The notes under the pieces are model-generated. The model ran no database searches, had not been told where the DNA came from, and worked only from the letters and a program-made list of their open reading frames with translations. DNA of 64,000 bases from Nitrospirae bacterium YQR-1 (GTDB lineage: Bacteria; Nitrospirota; Thermodesulfovibrionia; Thermodesulfovibrionales; Magnetobacteriaceae). Location: the NCBI GenBank assembly GCA_039908095.1, contig JAMOBJ010000001.1, positions 335,771 through 399,770 of the forward strand. The letters run 5' to 3'. Position numbers and translations under genes: made by a program. The stretch's first letter is position 1. The number at the start of each line of letters is the position of its first letter. Of this stretch, positions 41,794 through 51,251 are shown piece by piece.

Positions 41794-44112
41794 TCATTTT
41801 TGTGATTTCTCAGTAAGTAATCTGAGGTTATCCTTAGCGTTGATATAATTGGGATCTATTGTCAGAGCCGTTTTATATTCATATTCCGCAAGGTCAATTA
41901 ATCCCTTTACCTGATAAACAGTGCCGAGATTATTGTGAAACTCTGCAACATCAGGTTTAAGTGCTATGGCAGTTTTATACTCATTTATAGCACCGTCCAG
42001 TTGCCCTGCGTCTGCATAGACGTTGGCTATGCTTGCGTGTGCAGCGGCATTGGTGGAATCATAATGGAGTACCTTTTGAAATTGTCTAAGGGCATCCCCC
42101 AATAATCCCTGCCTCAGAAAAACATTTCCGATGTTCATATATGCACTACTATAGCCGGGACGTAATTTTGCCGCTATCTGAAACTCTCTTAACGCTTCAG
42201 CGACATTTCCAAGTCTGTCATAAGCAACTCCGGCATAAAAATGAGCCTCAGGGAAATCACTGCGAATAGCTATTGCTTTTTTATAACATTGTAACGCCTC
42301 GCTAATCTTACCTTTCTTTAGATAAATACCACCCATACCCATAAAAGCATCGGCGGGACGCAGGTCAAAAGAAGCCTCAAGGGAATACTCCAGCATAGCT
42401 TTATCGTCAAGCCCCTGCTCCAGATACAAGTTGCCCAGGTTGTGGTGCGCCTCAGGAAAATCAGGCCTTATCCTGAGAGCTTTTCTAAACTCCTCTTCAG
42501 CCTTTTCATTATCCTTGAGCCGTATGTAGATGGTGCCGGTGTTGTTATAAACCTCCACCCTCCATGGGTCCATCTCCAGGGCCTTTCTGAACTCCTTCAT
42601 GGCTTTTTCGTACTGTTCCATGCTCAGATAAGTATTTGCCAGGTTTATGTGAGGTATGGGGTTAAGGGGATAATTCCTTATATTTTCCTGCCATAACATC
42701 TCCTCTGTTTTCCAGTAACTGTTTCTCTTATAAGTTAATGCTGCAAACGTTATCAGAGTAAATATCAGCAAGGCAGTGGCAATTTTACGGTGCCGTTGTC
42801 CTGTAAAATAAAAGATCATTGTAACAAGAACAAACAAAAACCCTGTTGAGGGTAAATACGTTCTGTAGTCAAAGATTACCCAGTTGTCTGCAGCCCTGAC
42901 TACAGACTGAGGCAAAATATTAAAAAAAAACCAGAACATGCCAAAAGGAACAATAATAAGAACTATGTGTTTGTCGTTGCTGCGGTATCTGATAAATAAA
43001 AAAACTGAGACAAATACAATTAAACCGAGAAATGCTAAAGAAGCTAAAGCTGAAGGGTCACCGAAAGAACGGGAAGCAGGATAAAAGTAAATGGGTGCAA
43101 GCTTATACGGCAAAACAAGCATTCGCAAGTAAGAACATGTAACTCTTAATTGTGTTAAAGCATGTTCTTTCCATGTGCGCACCTTCATAAGCTCTGCCGG
43201 GCCCTCTTTAATACTCTCCAGAGCCTCCTGATTCTGTCGTAATGTTATTGCTCTGTCCTTGTGAGTGTTTGCCGTAGTACCGCTTTTTTCAGAGGCCGAC
43301 TTATAAATTGAAACTCTCAGCGCATTAAGTACTCCGACAGTGTTAAATAACCCTGCAGAAAACGAACTACTAAAAATAATCGGAATAATTATGAAAAAGG
43401 GTAAACACCGGATAAGAATTTTCTTTAAAGTATCCTGATAAAACATGTAATCATAAAGAAGTAAAACTACAGGAAGTGTTACGACTATTTCCTTTGTCCG
43501 TGTCGAAATTAAGGCAGCTACCAACGAAAGGGTGTAATAAACTATACGCTTTAAAACATGGTGTTTCGATAGTACACTACTGCCGCAGCCTTCTGTTGAA
43601 AGAATACGATATTTAGCATACAAAACAATAGTAAGCAGGTAAAACATTGCTGCAAGCGATGTGAATCTCTGAATAGTAAATGTAACCGACATTACTCCTA
43701 AAGGATGCACTGCAAATAAAGAAGCTGTAAAAAAAGCTGCAAGTGAAGCAGTCCTTTCATTAAAAGAGTGTCTGAGTTTTGTACAATTAAGAGTCAGTAA
43801 AACAAACCAATAGAGCAATAGAGCATTTAATATTTGTATAAAAAGATTTACAACATGATAGCCAAAGGGTTTAAAACCGTGCAATTTGTAATTTATAATG
43901 AATGTCGCCACCGTCAGGCTTCGCTGTGTTTTTGAAAAATCTACAAGGCCGGCAAGAAAATGGTTTTTATCTATATTAAAGAATTTGTATTGCTCAAGAG
44001 ATGCGTCATCAAACGTAAAAGGACAGTTGAGAGTGTTTGAATAAGCCAGAAAGCAAACAGTTGTGATTATTAATACCTGTAACGGCCTTCTTCCCAAAAA
44101 GTGCGATATCAA
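41794..44112 (-). CDS. TMTC-like membrane protein with C-terminal TPR array, paralogue 1
   Basis: The 772 residues have an N-terminal polytopic half (about 10 helices, 1-450), with an FTFDDASL loop after the first helix, HPLGVMSVTFTIQRFTSLAA and RTKEIVVTLPVVLLLYDYMF. These are typical of bacterial proteins related to eukaryotic TMTC O-mannosyltransferases. From about residue 470 to the end there are eight to nine TPR units (NPIPHINLANTYLSMEQYEK and so on). It is presumably a GT-C transferase acting on exported proteins held by the TPRs. It is closely similar in layout to the next gene. Confidence 0.7.
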   Translation of the reverse strand: MISHFLGRRPLQVLIITTVCFLAYSNTLNCPFTFDDASLEQYKFFNIDKNHFLAGLVDFSKTQRSLTVATFIINYKLHGFKPFGYHVVNLFIQILNALLLYWFVLLTLNCTKLRHSFNERTASLAAFFTASLFAVHPLGVMSVTFTIQRFTSLAAMFYLLTIVLYAKYRILSTEGCGSSVLSKHHVLKRIVYYTLSLVAALISTRTKEIVVTLPVVLLLYDYMFYQDTLKKILIRCLPFFIIIPIIFSSSFSAGLFNTVGVLNALRVSIYKSASEKSGTTANTHKDRAITLRQNQEALESIKEGPAELMKVRTWKEHALTQLRVTCSYLRMLVLPYKLAPIYFYPASRSFGDPSALASLAFLGLIVFVSVFLFIRYRSNDKHIVLIIVPFGMFWFFFNILPQSVVRAADNWVIFDYRTYLPSTGFLFVLVTMIFYFTGQRHRKIATALLIFTLITFAALTYKRNSYWKTEEMLWQENIRNYPLNPIPHINLANTYLSMEQYEKAMKEFRKALEMDPWRVEVYNNTGTIYIRLKDNEKAEEEFRKALRIRPDFPEAHHNLGNLYLEQGLDDKAMLEYSLEASFDLRPADAFMGMGGIYLKKGKISEALQCYKKAIAIRSDFPEAHFYAGVAYDRLGNVAEALREFQIAAKLRPGYSSAYMNIGNVFLRQGLLGDALRQFQKVLHYDSTNAAAHASIANVYADAGQLDGAINEYKTAIALKPDVAEFHNNLGTVYQVKGLIDLAEYEYKTALTIDPNYINAKDNLRLLTEKSQK

Positions 44113-44185
44113 ATTGCAAATCTCCTCATAAAAAACGGCTCAATGTAATAGTAACTTAAAATACGTGTAATTGTTAATAGTACTG

Positions 44186-46084
44186 TTATTTTAAATTTTT
44201 CAGAAGCTCAACATAATCCCTGGCTTTAGAATGTTCAGGGTCAAGCTCAAGAGCTTTTTTGTAGTGCTCATAAGCCTTATCCATGACACCTTTGTAGATG
44301 TAACAGGCTCCGAGATTACTGTGTGTTTCCACTGAGTCAGGATTTATTTTTAAGGCCTTTTCGTAGTACTTAAGCGCCTCATCAGGTTTTCCCTGTTTGA
44401 GATGAACACTGCCCAGATTAGTTAATGCCTCAACATAATCAGGTTTTATTTTTAGTGCATTTTCATACTCCACCCTTGCCGCGTCCATGTCTTTTTTAGC
44501 AATATAGGCATTTCCAAGGTTGTTGCGTGCCTCGGCATAATCAGGCTTAAGCCTCAGAGCCTCTGAAAACTCTTTAAAGGCACCGGCAACGTCTCCGTTT
44601 CTAAGGTAAATATTGCCGATATTGTTGTGGTTAATCGGGTCCTCAGGGTTTAGGTTAAGAGCAATACGGTACTGTTTGGCTGCATCTTCAAAACGTTTAT
44701 TTGACAGATATACATTGCCTAAAAGGATGTGAACATAGTGATGGAGCGGCTCTTTTCTTACATTGTCTTCCCAGACGGAGGTTTCATTGCGCCACTTGGA
44801 ATTATTTATGTAAGTAATAGTGCCCAGAGTTATAACTATCAAAAAACACGGCAGGTAAAGGCTGAGATATAGATATTTATGACATCTTTTAAAAACTTCT
44901 GTTGCGGCGGCGGTAATTACAGCGAAAAAACCTATTGAAGGCAGATAGACTCTGTGCTCCAGAATAATCCAGTTTTGTATTGGAATTATGCTTGCCTGCG
45001 GTAAAAGGGTAAGAAAAAACCATGCAATTCCAAAAGAGATTAAGCATACAGAGCCGGTTTCCATTTTAAATATTCTCTTGCCGCTGCGGGATTTATAAAA
45101 CAGGTACAAGGCAAAGCAGGCAAAGGCGGCAATAGTGATAAAAGACAGCAGCACCTTAAACTCAAAAAAAGATCTGGAAACGGTGAAATGGTGGATAAGA
45201 GTGAGGCCATATGGTAAAACCAGCATTCTCATATATGTGATAATCACCCGCATCTGAGTGAAAAGGTACTGAGCTCTGTTTTCAAAATTTTGAGACGGCG
45301 GCAGGTTTGCATTTAATTGTACAAAATCAGAGTCTTGTTGTGCAACAAGGGGGCCGGTAACGATACTGTCTTTACGGAAAAGTCCGAAATTGGTATAATC
45401 AAAGAATATTATTGATGCAATGGCAACATATGGCAGGATATGCAGGATACGCTTTGTTATGTGTCCTTTAAAGAAACAAAATTCGCAAATCAAAAGCACC
45501 GCCGGTAAGGTTATAACAGTTTCCTTTGTTCTGATTGATATTAAATAAATACAAAGTGAAAGGATATAATAAAACGAAGTGGCCGGCTTCTCTGTAATCC
45601 TCCACGCACTGTAGAGGATTATGGCCATTAAATACAGTGTGGTTGAAAGCAGGGTAAAGCGTTGAATTGTCAGAGTAACAGCCTGTATCGCTATTGGATG
45701 AGCCACAAAGAGCAGGGATGCAAAAAAAGGAGCCGCACGTTTGGAGCCTCCTTTAAAAGAGGGAGTTCTCTGTACAAGTAATAACAACACATATACTAAA
45801 ACGGCATTAACAATGTGTATTATAATGTTAACAAGGTGGTATCCCCAAACGCTGTTTCCGCCAAGCTTATGATTTAAGACGAATGATGCAACAACAACAG
45901 AGCGCTGGTCGTTCCAGCCCTTGAAAACAGTGTATTTGTTTATGTTTACATCATCAAAGAAAAAAGGGACATTAAAGATATTGGAATAGACGATAAATCC
46001 CGTAACTAACAATGTTAAGACAACCGGGCCATGTGCTTTTGCCGCATTGGTGATTATTTCAAAATGTTTTGTTTTATCCGGCAT
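44186..46084 (-). CDS. TMTC-like membrane protein with C-terminal TPR array, paralogue 2
   Basis: The 632-residue protein has the same design as its downstream neighbour. Its polytopic half (1-420) has the loop VPFFFDDVNINKYTVF, HPIAIQAVTLTIQRFTLLST and RTKETVITLPAVLLICEFCF. About six TPR units follow (YVHILLGNVYLSNKRFEDAA to the end). The shared TIQRFT and RTKE-VTLP blocks show that the two are paralogues from a tandem duplication, now clearly diverged. Predicted inner-membrane glycosyltransferase; the donor and acceptor are unknown. Confidence 0.7.
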   Translation of the reverse strand: MPDKTKHFEIITNAAKAHGPVVLTLLVTGFIVYSNIFNVPFFFDDVNINKYTVFKGWNDQRSVVVASFVLNHKLGGNSVWGYHLVNIIIHIVNAVLVYVLLLLVQRTPSFKGGSKRAAPFFASLLFVAHPIAIQAVTLTIQRFTLLSTTLYLMAIILYSAWRITEKPATSFYYILSLCIYLISIRTKETVITLPAVLLICEFCFFKGHITKRILHILPYVAIASIIFFDYTNFGLFRKDSIVTGPLVAQQDSDFVQLNANLPPSQNFENRAQYLFTQMRVIITYMRMLVLPYGLTLIHHFTVSRSFFEFKVLLSFITIAAFACFALYLFYKSRSGKRIFKMETGSVCLISFGIAWFFLTLLPQASIIPIQNWIILEHRVYLPSIGFFAVITAAATEVFKRCHKYLYLSLYLPCFLIVITLGTITYINNSKWRNETSVWEDNVRKEPLHHYVHILLGNVYLSNKRFEDAAKQYRIALNLNPEDPINHNNIGNIYLRNGDVAGAFKEFSEALRLKPDYAEARNNLGNAYIAKKDMDAARVEYENALKIKPDYVEALTNLGSVHLKQGKPDEALKYYEKALKINPDSVETHSNLGACYIYKGVMDKAYEHYKKALELDPEHSKARDYVELLKNLK

Positions 46085-46125
46085 CTTCTCATGTGTTTCA
46101 CTGATATGGTACTATTATAAACGAT

Positions 46126-46912
46126 ATGCTGACATATCCACAAATAAAACCCTATTTGTTTAAAATCGGGCCGCTTCAGGTAAGATGGTATGGCCTTATG
46201 TATCTTATCGGCTTTATTTTATCCTACTTAATAGTACAAAGAGAGATAAAGCGAAAAAAGATAAACATAAAAAAAGAGGACATAGAAAACCTATATCTGT
46301 ACCTGATTCTTTCATTGGTTTTAGGGGCTAGGGTTGGGTATGTTTTGTTTTACAATCTTTCGTACTATATACATAACCCGCTTAGTGTGTTTGCACTGTG
46401 GCAGGGTGGGATGTCGTTTCACGGCGGTCTAATCGGTTGTTTAATCGGGGGATACATCTTTTGTAAGACCATGAAGGTGGATTTTATTGCCATAGCGGAT
46501 ACAGTATCACTAACAGTGCCGCCGGGGCTTGCGCTGGGGCGGCTTGGTAACTTTATAAACGGTGAGCTCTTTGGCCGCACAACTGATGTTCCCTGGGCTA
46601 TGGTGTTTCCCGGGGGGGGGGGCCAATCCACGCCATCCGTCTCAACTGTATGAGCTGTTTCTTGAGGGGGTGGTTTCATTTGCCGTTCTTTGGCTGCTAA
46701 AAAACAGACTGACGGCAAGGGGGGCAACCGTCTCACTGTTTGTACTTCTTTATGGAATCTTCAGATTTATAGTTGAGTTTTTCAGAGAACCGGACCCTCA
46801 GGTAGGGCTGATATTAAGCCTTCTCACCATGGGGCAGGTGCTCTCCGCCGCTATGGTGATTGCCGGTGCTGCAGGATTATTTATTTCAATAAGTAAATCT
46901 GCTAGGTCTTAA
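46126..46912 (+). CDS. lgt: Prolipoprotein diacylglyceryl transferase Lgt, frameshifted at a G11 tract
   Basis: Lgt attaches diacylglycerol to lipoprotein cysteines and is essential in most Gram-negatives. The first 162 residues (46126-46611) are intact: PLQVRWYGLMYLIGF, GARVGYVLFYNL, GGMSFHGGLIGCLIG and GLALGRLGNFINGELFGRTT. They then run into eleven Gs (46612-46622) and a premature stop at 46653. The missing C-terminus (NPRHPSQLYELFLEGVVSFA ... FRFIVEFFREPD) lies in the +1 frame to 46912. Ten Gs would restore FPGGGANPRHPSQLYE exactly. So this is a one-base slip: a sequencing error, a phase-variable tract, or a tract decoded by slippage. Confidence 0.85.
46612..46622 (+). repeat. G11 homopolymer inside lgt
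   Basis: There are eleven consecutive Gs at the PGGG codons of lgt. With G10 the reading frame is continuous; with G11 it is broken. Tracts of this length are prone to slippage in replication and sequencing. Confidence 0.9.
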
Positions 46913-48890
46913 GAAGTTCTCTTGCGGTTTTGAGGATATTATCGGCGGTAAAACCGAAATGTTCAAACAATACATTTGAGGGCGCCGACACACCGAATCT
47001 ATCAATCCCAATCACTTTACCCTTAAGGCCGACATATTTGTACCAACTGAGTGAGCACCCTGCCTCAACGGCAATTCTCTTTTCCACCGCCGGTGGCAGC
47101 ACGGAGTTTTTATAATCATCAAGTTGTTTTTCAAAGAGTTCAAAAGAAGCCATATTTACAATTCTGACGCCGGCGCCTTCCTTTGCCAGCACCTCGTATG
47201 CCTCAAGTGTGCAGTGAACTTCCGACCCTGAAGCGATAAGAATCAACTCAGGTGTTTTTCCTGAATCCGCCAGCACATAACCGCCCTTATAAATACCCCG
47301 TGCTTTGGCGTACTTTGTTCTGTCAATAACCGGCACGTTTTGTCGTGTAAGCACAAGGGCTGTAGTGCCGCTTCCGTGCTGAAGGATGTACTGCCATGAG
47401 CGTACGGTTTCGTTAGCGTCGGCAGGGCGGATTACCGTAAGTTCCGGGATCGCTCTCATTGTGGTTAGCTGCTCCACGGGGTGATGACTTGGGCCATCCT
47501 CGCCAACGCCTATGGAGTCATGGGTCAGAATGAAAATGACCTTTGCTCCCATCATAGAGGACATCCTTATTGCCGGCAACATGTAGCTTGAAAACACCAG
47601 ATATGTGCCCACATAGGGTATCAACAATCTGCTAAGGGCAATACCTGCGGCGACAGAGCCCATGGAAAACTCTCTTATGCCGAAGTGAATATTACGGCCT
47701 GACCGGCCGGGAGCAAAAATTGGTTTGTTTTTCATAAATGTCTGATTTGACGGTGAAAGATCAGCCGAGCCACCAATCAGATTTGTAACAGTGTCAGCTA
47801 AGGCGTTAATTACTGCGCCTGAGGCTGTACGGGTTGCTATGGACTTGCCGGGTTCATAAACAGGCAGAAGTCCCCCAAGATCAATGTTTATTTTACCACT
47901 TACAAGGGAGTCCCAATTTTCAGCCTCTTTTGGATATTGCTTTCTGTACTTTGCCAGCAGGTCTTCCCAGCTCTTTTGAAGTTTTGCACCATTGTCTATA
48001 GCCACACGGCAGTGCTCAGTGGCCTCTGCAGGCACATAAAACTCCTCCTCCGGCCAGTTAAAATGAGCCTTTGTTGCTTTAACCTCATCGGCCCCAAGCG
48101 GAGCACCGTGAATGTCAGCGCTGTCTTGTTTATTGGGGCTGCCGTATCCAAGGTGCGTATTAACTATTACTATTGAAGGACGGTCTTTCACAGCCTTAGC
48201 TTTCCCTATCACATCAGCCAGTTCCACATGGTTATAGCCGTCTGCGTATTGAACATGCCAGTTCTGGGATTCAAATCGTTTCCCCACATCTTCTGTGAAT
48301 GTTAAATCGGTTGAGCCGTCTATGGTCGTATTATTTGATGAGTATAGATATATGAGTTTCCCGAGTTTCAGATGCCCGGCTATCGAGGAAGCCTCGTAGG
48401 AAACTCCTTCCATTATGTCGCCGTCACTAACTATGCCATAGATGTTGTAATCTATTAAATCAAAACCGGGACGGTTGAACATATCGGCAAGGTATTTTTC
48501 CGCAATAGCCATTCCAACCCCCACGGCAAAACCATATCCAAGGGGGCCGGTTGAGACCTCCACCCCTGTGTTGAGGCAGTACTCGGGATGTCCCGGAGTA
48601 CAGCTATCCATTTTCCTGAAATTCTTTATATCATCAATGGATATATTATATCCTGTCAAATACAACAGACTGTATAGCAGCATTGACCCATGACCGGCGG
48701 ATAGAATGAATCTGTCTCTGTTTGGCCATGCTGTGTCTTTGGGGTTATGCTTTAAAAACTCCGTCCACAACACATAAGCCATGTCGGCGTCCCCCATAGG
48801 CATACCGGGATGTCCTGAGTTAGCCCTCTGCACTGCATCAATGGCCAGCATCCTTATGGTGTTGACACATAGCTCATCTACTTTGTTCAT
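46902..48890 (-). CDS. tkt: Transketolase
   Basis: This thiamine-diphosphate enzyme of the non-oxidative pentose phosphate pathway has 662 residues. It has the N-terminal RANSGHPGMPMGDADMAYVL, the ThDP-magnesium motif (IYGIVSDGDIMEGVSYEASS, where GDG of most homologues is SDGD) and a central pyrimidine domain with THDSIGVGEDGPSHHPVEQL. The C-terminal domain ends in GCSLSWYKYVGLKGKVIGID. Its 3' end overlaps that of lgt by 11 bp (convergent). Confidence 0.95.
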   Translation of the reverse strand: MNKVDELCVNTIRMLAIDAVQRANSGHPGMPMGDADMAYVLWTEFLKHNPKDTAWPNRDRFILSAGHGSMLLYSLLYLTGYNISIDDIKNFRKMDSCTPGHPEYCLNTGVEVSTGPLGYGFAVGVGMAIAEKYLADMFNRPGFDLIDYNIYGIVSDGDIMEGVSYEASSIAGHLKLGKLIYLYSSNNTTIDGSTDLTFTEDVGKRFESQNWHVQYADGYNHVELADVIGKAKAVKDRPSIVIVNTHLGYGSPNKQDSADIHGAPLGADEVKATKAHFNWPEEEFYVPAEATEHCRVAIDNGAKLQKSWEDLLAKYRKQYPKEAENWDSLVSGKINIDLGGLLPVYEPGKSIATRTASGAVINALADTVTNLIGGSADLSPSNQTFMKNKPIFAPGRSGRNIHFGIREFSMGSVAAGIALSRLLIPYVGTYLVFSSYMLPAIRMSSMMGAKVIFILTHDSIGVGEDGPSHHPVEQLTTMRAIPELTVIRPADANETVRSWQYILQHGSGTTALVLTRQNVPVIDRTKYAKARGIYKGGYVLADSGKTPELILIASGSEVHCTLEAYEVLAKEGAGVRIVNMASFELFEKQLDDYKNSVLPPAVEKRIAVEAGCSLSWYKYVGLKGKVIGIDRFGVSAPSNVLFEHFGFTADNILKTARELLKT

Positions 48891-49206
48891 TTACAAGCCT
48901 CCAAAAAATTTTATAAGAGTAAGTTTATTCCTAATGCTCTGGATTTGTCAATCTTTTTAAAACTTGTGTCAGGGCATACACATTATACTCCGGTAGTCTG
49001 CTCAACTGCCTTGATAAATCCTCGTATTTCCCTCGTATCCGTCCATTGAATAACTCTTCTCCCCCGGTTAATATCGTTATGTGCCAACTCTCTTACTCCT
49101 GTTGTCATCATTTCTGTTGCCCTCCTTTTTGGTCTTGGCTACTATTTTAACCAATGAGGCTATCTTTCATGTTTCTATCATAGTATCTCAGTCAATAAGA
49201 AACTGG

Positions 49207-49226
49207 ATTCCCGTTTTCACGGGAAT
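49207..49226. repeat. REP-like palindrome in the 48.9-49.5 kb gap
   Basis: ATTCCCGT (49207-49214) and ACGGGAAT (49219-49226) in the context CTGGATTCCCGTTTTCACGG, a widespread intergenic palindrome type. The rest of 48891-49502 holds no convincing gene; a 95-codon ORF at 49081-49368 spans this repeat and lacks protein character. Confidence 0.55.
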
Positions 49227-49502
49227 GACAGAAAAGGAGGAAAGAAAGACCTCCCCAATAACGTACTGCTCTGTCATTGGCGCCTACGAGCGGGGGTCAA
49301 GTCCTTTTTTCAATAAAAAAAATGAAACAAGCCTCCTCAGAATCCAGAAAAACCTCTGCCGGAGTTAACTATAAAGGCATTTAAAAAAAATATACTTATT
49401 GACAAAGCTAATTAGGTGTGTAAAGATAATCAAGGGTTGTTTGGGATAGATTAATATGCTTGTTTAAAAAGCTTGTTTAAAAAAAAAGTTGAGGGATAAG
49501 AG

Positions 49503-50168
49503 ATGGAGGAGCTTTCATCTGTTGATGTAGTTAATAAGCATGTAGAATATATGACTAAATCTCTGTTGTCTGTTGATAAATTGCAGGTAAAAAAGATGTT
49601 GATGGAATTAAAGGAATCATATGAGCCCATAGCTATTGTGGAGAGGATAATTGTTCCTTCTTTAGAGCAAATTGGTGAGGGCTGGATGACAGATACAGTG
49701 TCGCTTTCGCAAGTCTATATGAGCGGGAAAATATGCAGCGAGATACTTGATGATGTGATACCACATGAACAGATTAACAGACAACAGCAATTAAAAATGG
49801 CCATAGCCACGTTGGAGGATTTTCACACACTTGGTAAGCAAATAGTCAAGGGGTTTTTATATGCTTCAGGGTTTGAAGTAGCCGACTACGGCGGCGGTCT
49901 CACAGTTGGCAGCCTTGTGGAGCGGGTAATAAGAGATAAAACAGATGTTCTTTTAATCTCTGTACTTATGCTGCCCTCAGCATTGAGTATAAAAGAGGTG
50001 AGAAAACAATTGAGGGAAAGACACGCAGCAACAATAATTGTAGCCGGTGGCGCACCGTTTAACTTTGACGATGAATTATTTAAAGAGGTTGAGGCGGACT
50101 ATGCGGGAAGAACTGTATCTGATGCGATACACATTGTACGCACTTTAGAAAATAATAAGGGGGTATGA
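49503..50168 (+). CDS. Corrinoid (cobalamin-binding) methyl-carrier protein
   Basis: The 221 residues have an N-terminal helical cap (about 10-85, MtaC/MttC type: PSLEQIGEGWMTDTVSLSQV). The Rossmann-like B12 domain carries the lower-ligand motif DFHTLG (DxHxxG, around residue 103) and later GGGLTVGSLV and VAGGAPFN. Such proteins carry methyl groups between a substrate methyltransferase and a second methyltransferase. The next gene overlaps by 4 bp and encodes a URO-D-type methyltransferase, the usual partner. No substrate-specific MtaB/MttB is in the window. Confidence 0.85.
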   Translation: MEELSSVDVVNKHVEYMTKSLLSVDKLQVKKMLMELKESYEPIAIVERIIVPSLEQIGEGWMTDTVSLSQVYMSGKICSEILDDVIPHEQINRQQQLKMAIATLEDFHTLGKQIVKGFLYASGFEVADYGGGLTVGSLVERVIRDKTDVLLISVLMLPSALSIKEVRKQLRERHAATIIVAGGAPFNFDDELFKEVEADYAGRTVSDAIHIVRTLENNKGV

Positions 50169-51217
50169 TGTCTCTTCACATGACTTCAATGCAGAGGGTT
50201 TTGACTACGCTTAAACATCAGGAGCCTGACCGCGTGCCTCTGTGCCTTCCATATACAATGCATGGGGCAAAAGAGCTGGGAATTTCCATTAAGGAATATT
50301 ATTCAAAGGCTGAAAATGTTGCTGAGGGGCAGTTGCGTGTGTGCGCAAAATTCAAAAATGACTGTATCAACGGTTATTTCTACGGACCGATAGAGGTAGA
50401 GGCATGGGGCGGTGAGGTGATATTTCGTGAAGACGGCCCGCCTAATGCCGGTATGCCGTTTATAAGGAAGGTTGAAGATATACGGGGATTGACGCCTCCT
50501 AAAGTGGGAGAGTGCCCGTGTCTGATTAAATCCTTAGACGCCCAGAGAATAATGAAAGAAAAGGCTGGTAATGATATTGCAGTTATGGGCACTGTAATGT
50601 CGCCGTTTTCCTTACCGATAATGCAAATGGGTTTTGATAAGTACATCGAACTTATTTATGAAAATGAGGAATTGTTTGAACATCTGATGAGAATAAATGA
50701 AGAGTTCTGTGTTGACTGGGCAAATGCACAAATTGATGCCGGATGTACTGCTATTTGTTACTTTGACCCTATGTCTTCAACAACGATAATAGATAAGGAA
50801 TTATACTTAAAGACAGGTCACAAGATAGCTATGCGCACATTGAAGAGGATAAAAGGCCCTACGGCAACCCACTTTGCGGCAGGAAGGTGTTTAACAATAT
50901 TAGATGACGTTATACAAACAGGCACCTCCGTAGTAGGCGTAAGCGTACTGGAAGATTTGGAAAAGATAAAAAACACCTGCAAAGGACGAATAAGTGTAAT
51001 GGGAAACCTCAATGGCATAGAAATGAAGCGATGGACCATCGCTGAGACAACAAGGATTGTAAAAGAAGCAATTGCAAAGGCCGGCAAGGGTGGCGGATTT
51101 ATTTTATCTGATAACCACGGGGAGATTCCGCTTCAGGTGCCGGACGATGTGTTACACACAATAGCTGAGGCTGTGAATGATTGGGGCAATTATCCGCTGA
51201 AATGGTTGGAAAGATAG
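50165..51217 (+). CDS. Uroporphyrinogen-decarboxylase-family methyltransferase (MtaA/CmuA-like)
   Basis: The 350-residue URO-D superfamily TIM barrel has RVLTTLKHQEPDRVPLCLPY, VMGTVMSPFSLPIMQMGFDK, YFDPMSSTTIIDKELYLK, HFAAGRCLTILDDVIQTG and SVMGNLNGIEMKRWT. In MtaA/MtbA enzymes a zinc site of the type HxCx(n)C activates a thiol acceptor. Here the His is followed by FAAGRC, so the zinc site may differ and the acceptor may not be coenzyme M. It is coupled by ATGA overlap to the corrinoid gene. It is probably a corrinoid-dependent methyl transfer step rather than heme synthesis. Confidence 0.75.
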   Translation: MMSLHMTSMQRVLTTLKHQEPDRVPLCLPYTMHGAKELGISIKEYYSKAENVAEGQLRVCAKFKNDCINGYFYGPIEVEAWGGEVIFREDGPPNAGMPFIRKVEDIRGLTPPKVGECPCLIKSLDAQRIMKEKAGNDIAVMGTVMSPFSLPIMQMGFDKYIELIYENEELFEHLMRINEEFCVDWANAQIDAGCTAICYFDPMSSTTIIDKELYLKTGHKIAMRTLKRIKGPTATHFAAGRCLTILDDVIQTGTSVVGVSVLEDLEKIKNTCKGRISVMGNLNGIEMKRWTIAETTRIVKEAIAKAGKGGGFILSDNHGEIPLQVPDDVLHTIAEAVNDWGNYPLKWLER

Positions 51218-51251
51218 TGGCGGCAATGAACAGAGAGTTTCCCAGGATTAG

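Noticed and set aside
49081..49368. 95-codon ORF in the tkt-corrinoid gap
   Set aside because: It runs through a palindromic intergenic repeat, has a biased hydrophobic start without a ribosome site, and shows no domain character.
49503..51217. Heme biosynthesis (HemE) for the URO-D-type gene
   Set aside because: Overlap with a corrinoid carrier gene and MtaA/CmuA-like segments favour methyl transfer; the usual HemE N-terminal arginine motif is absent.
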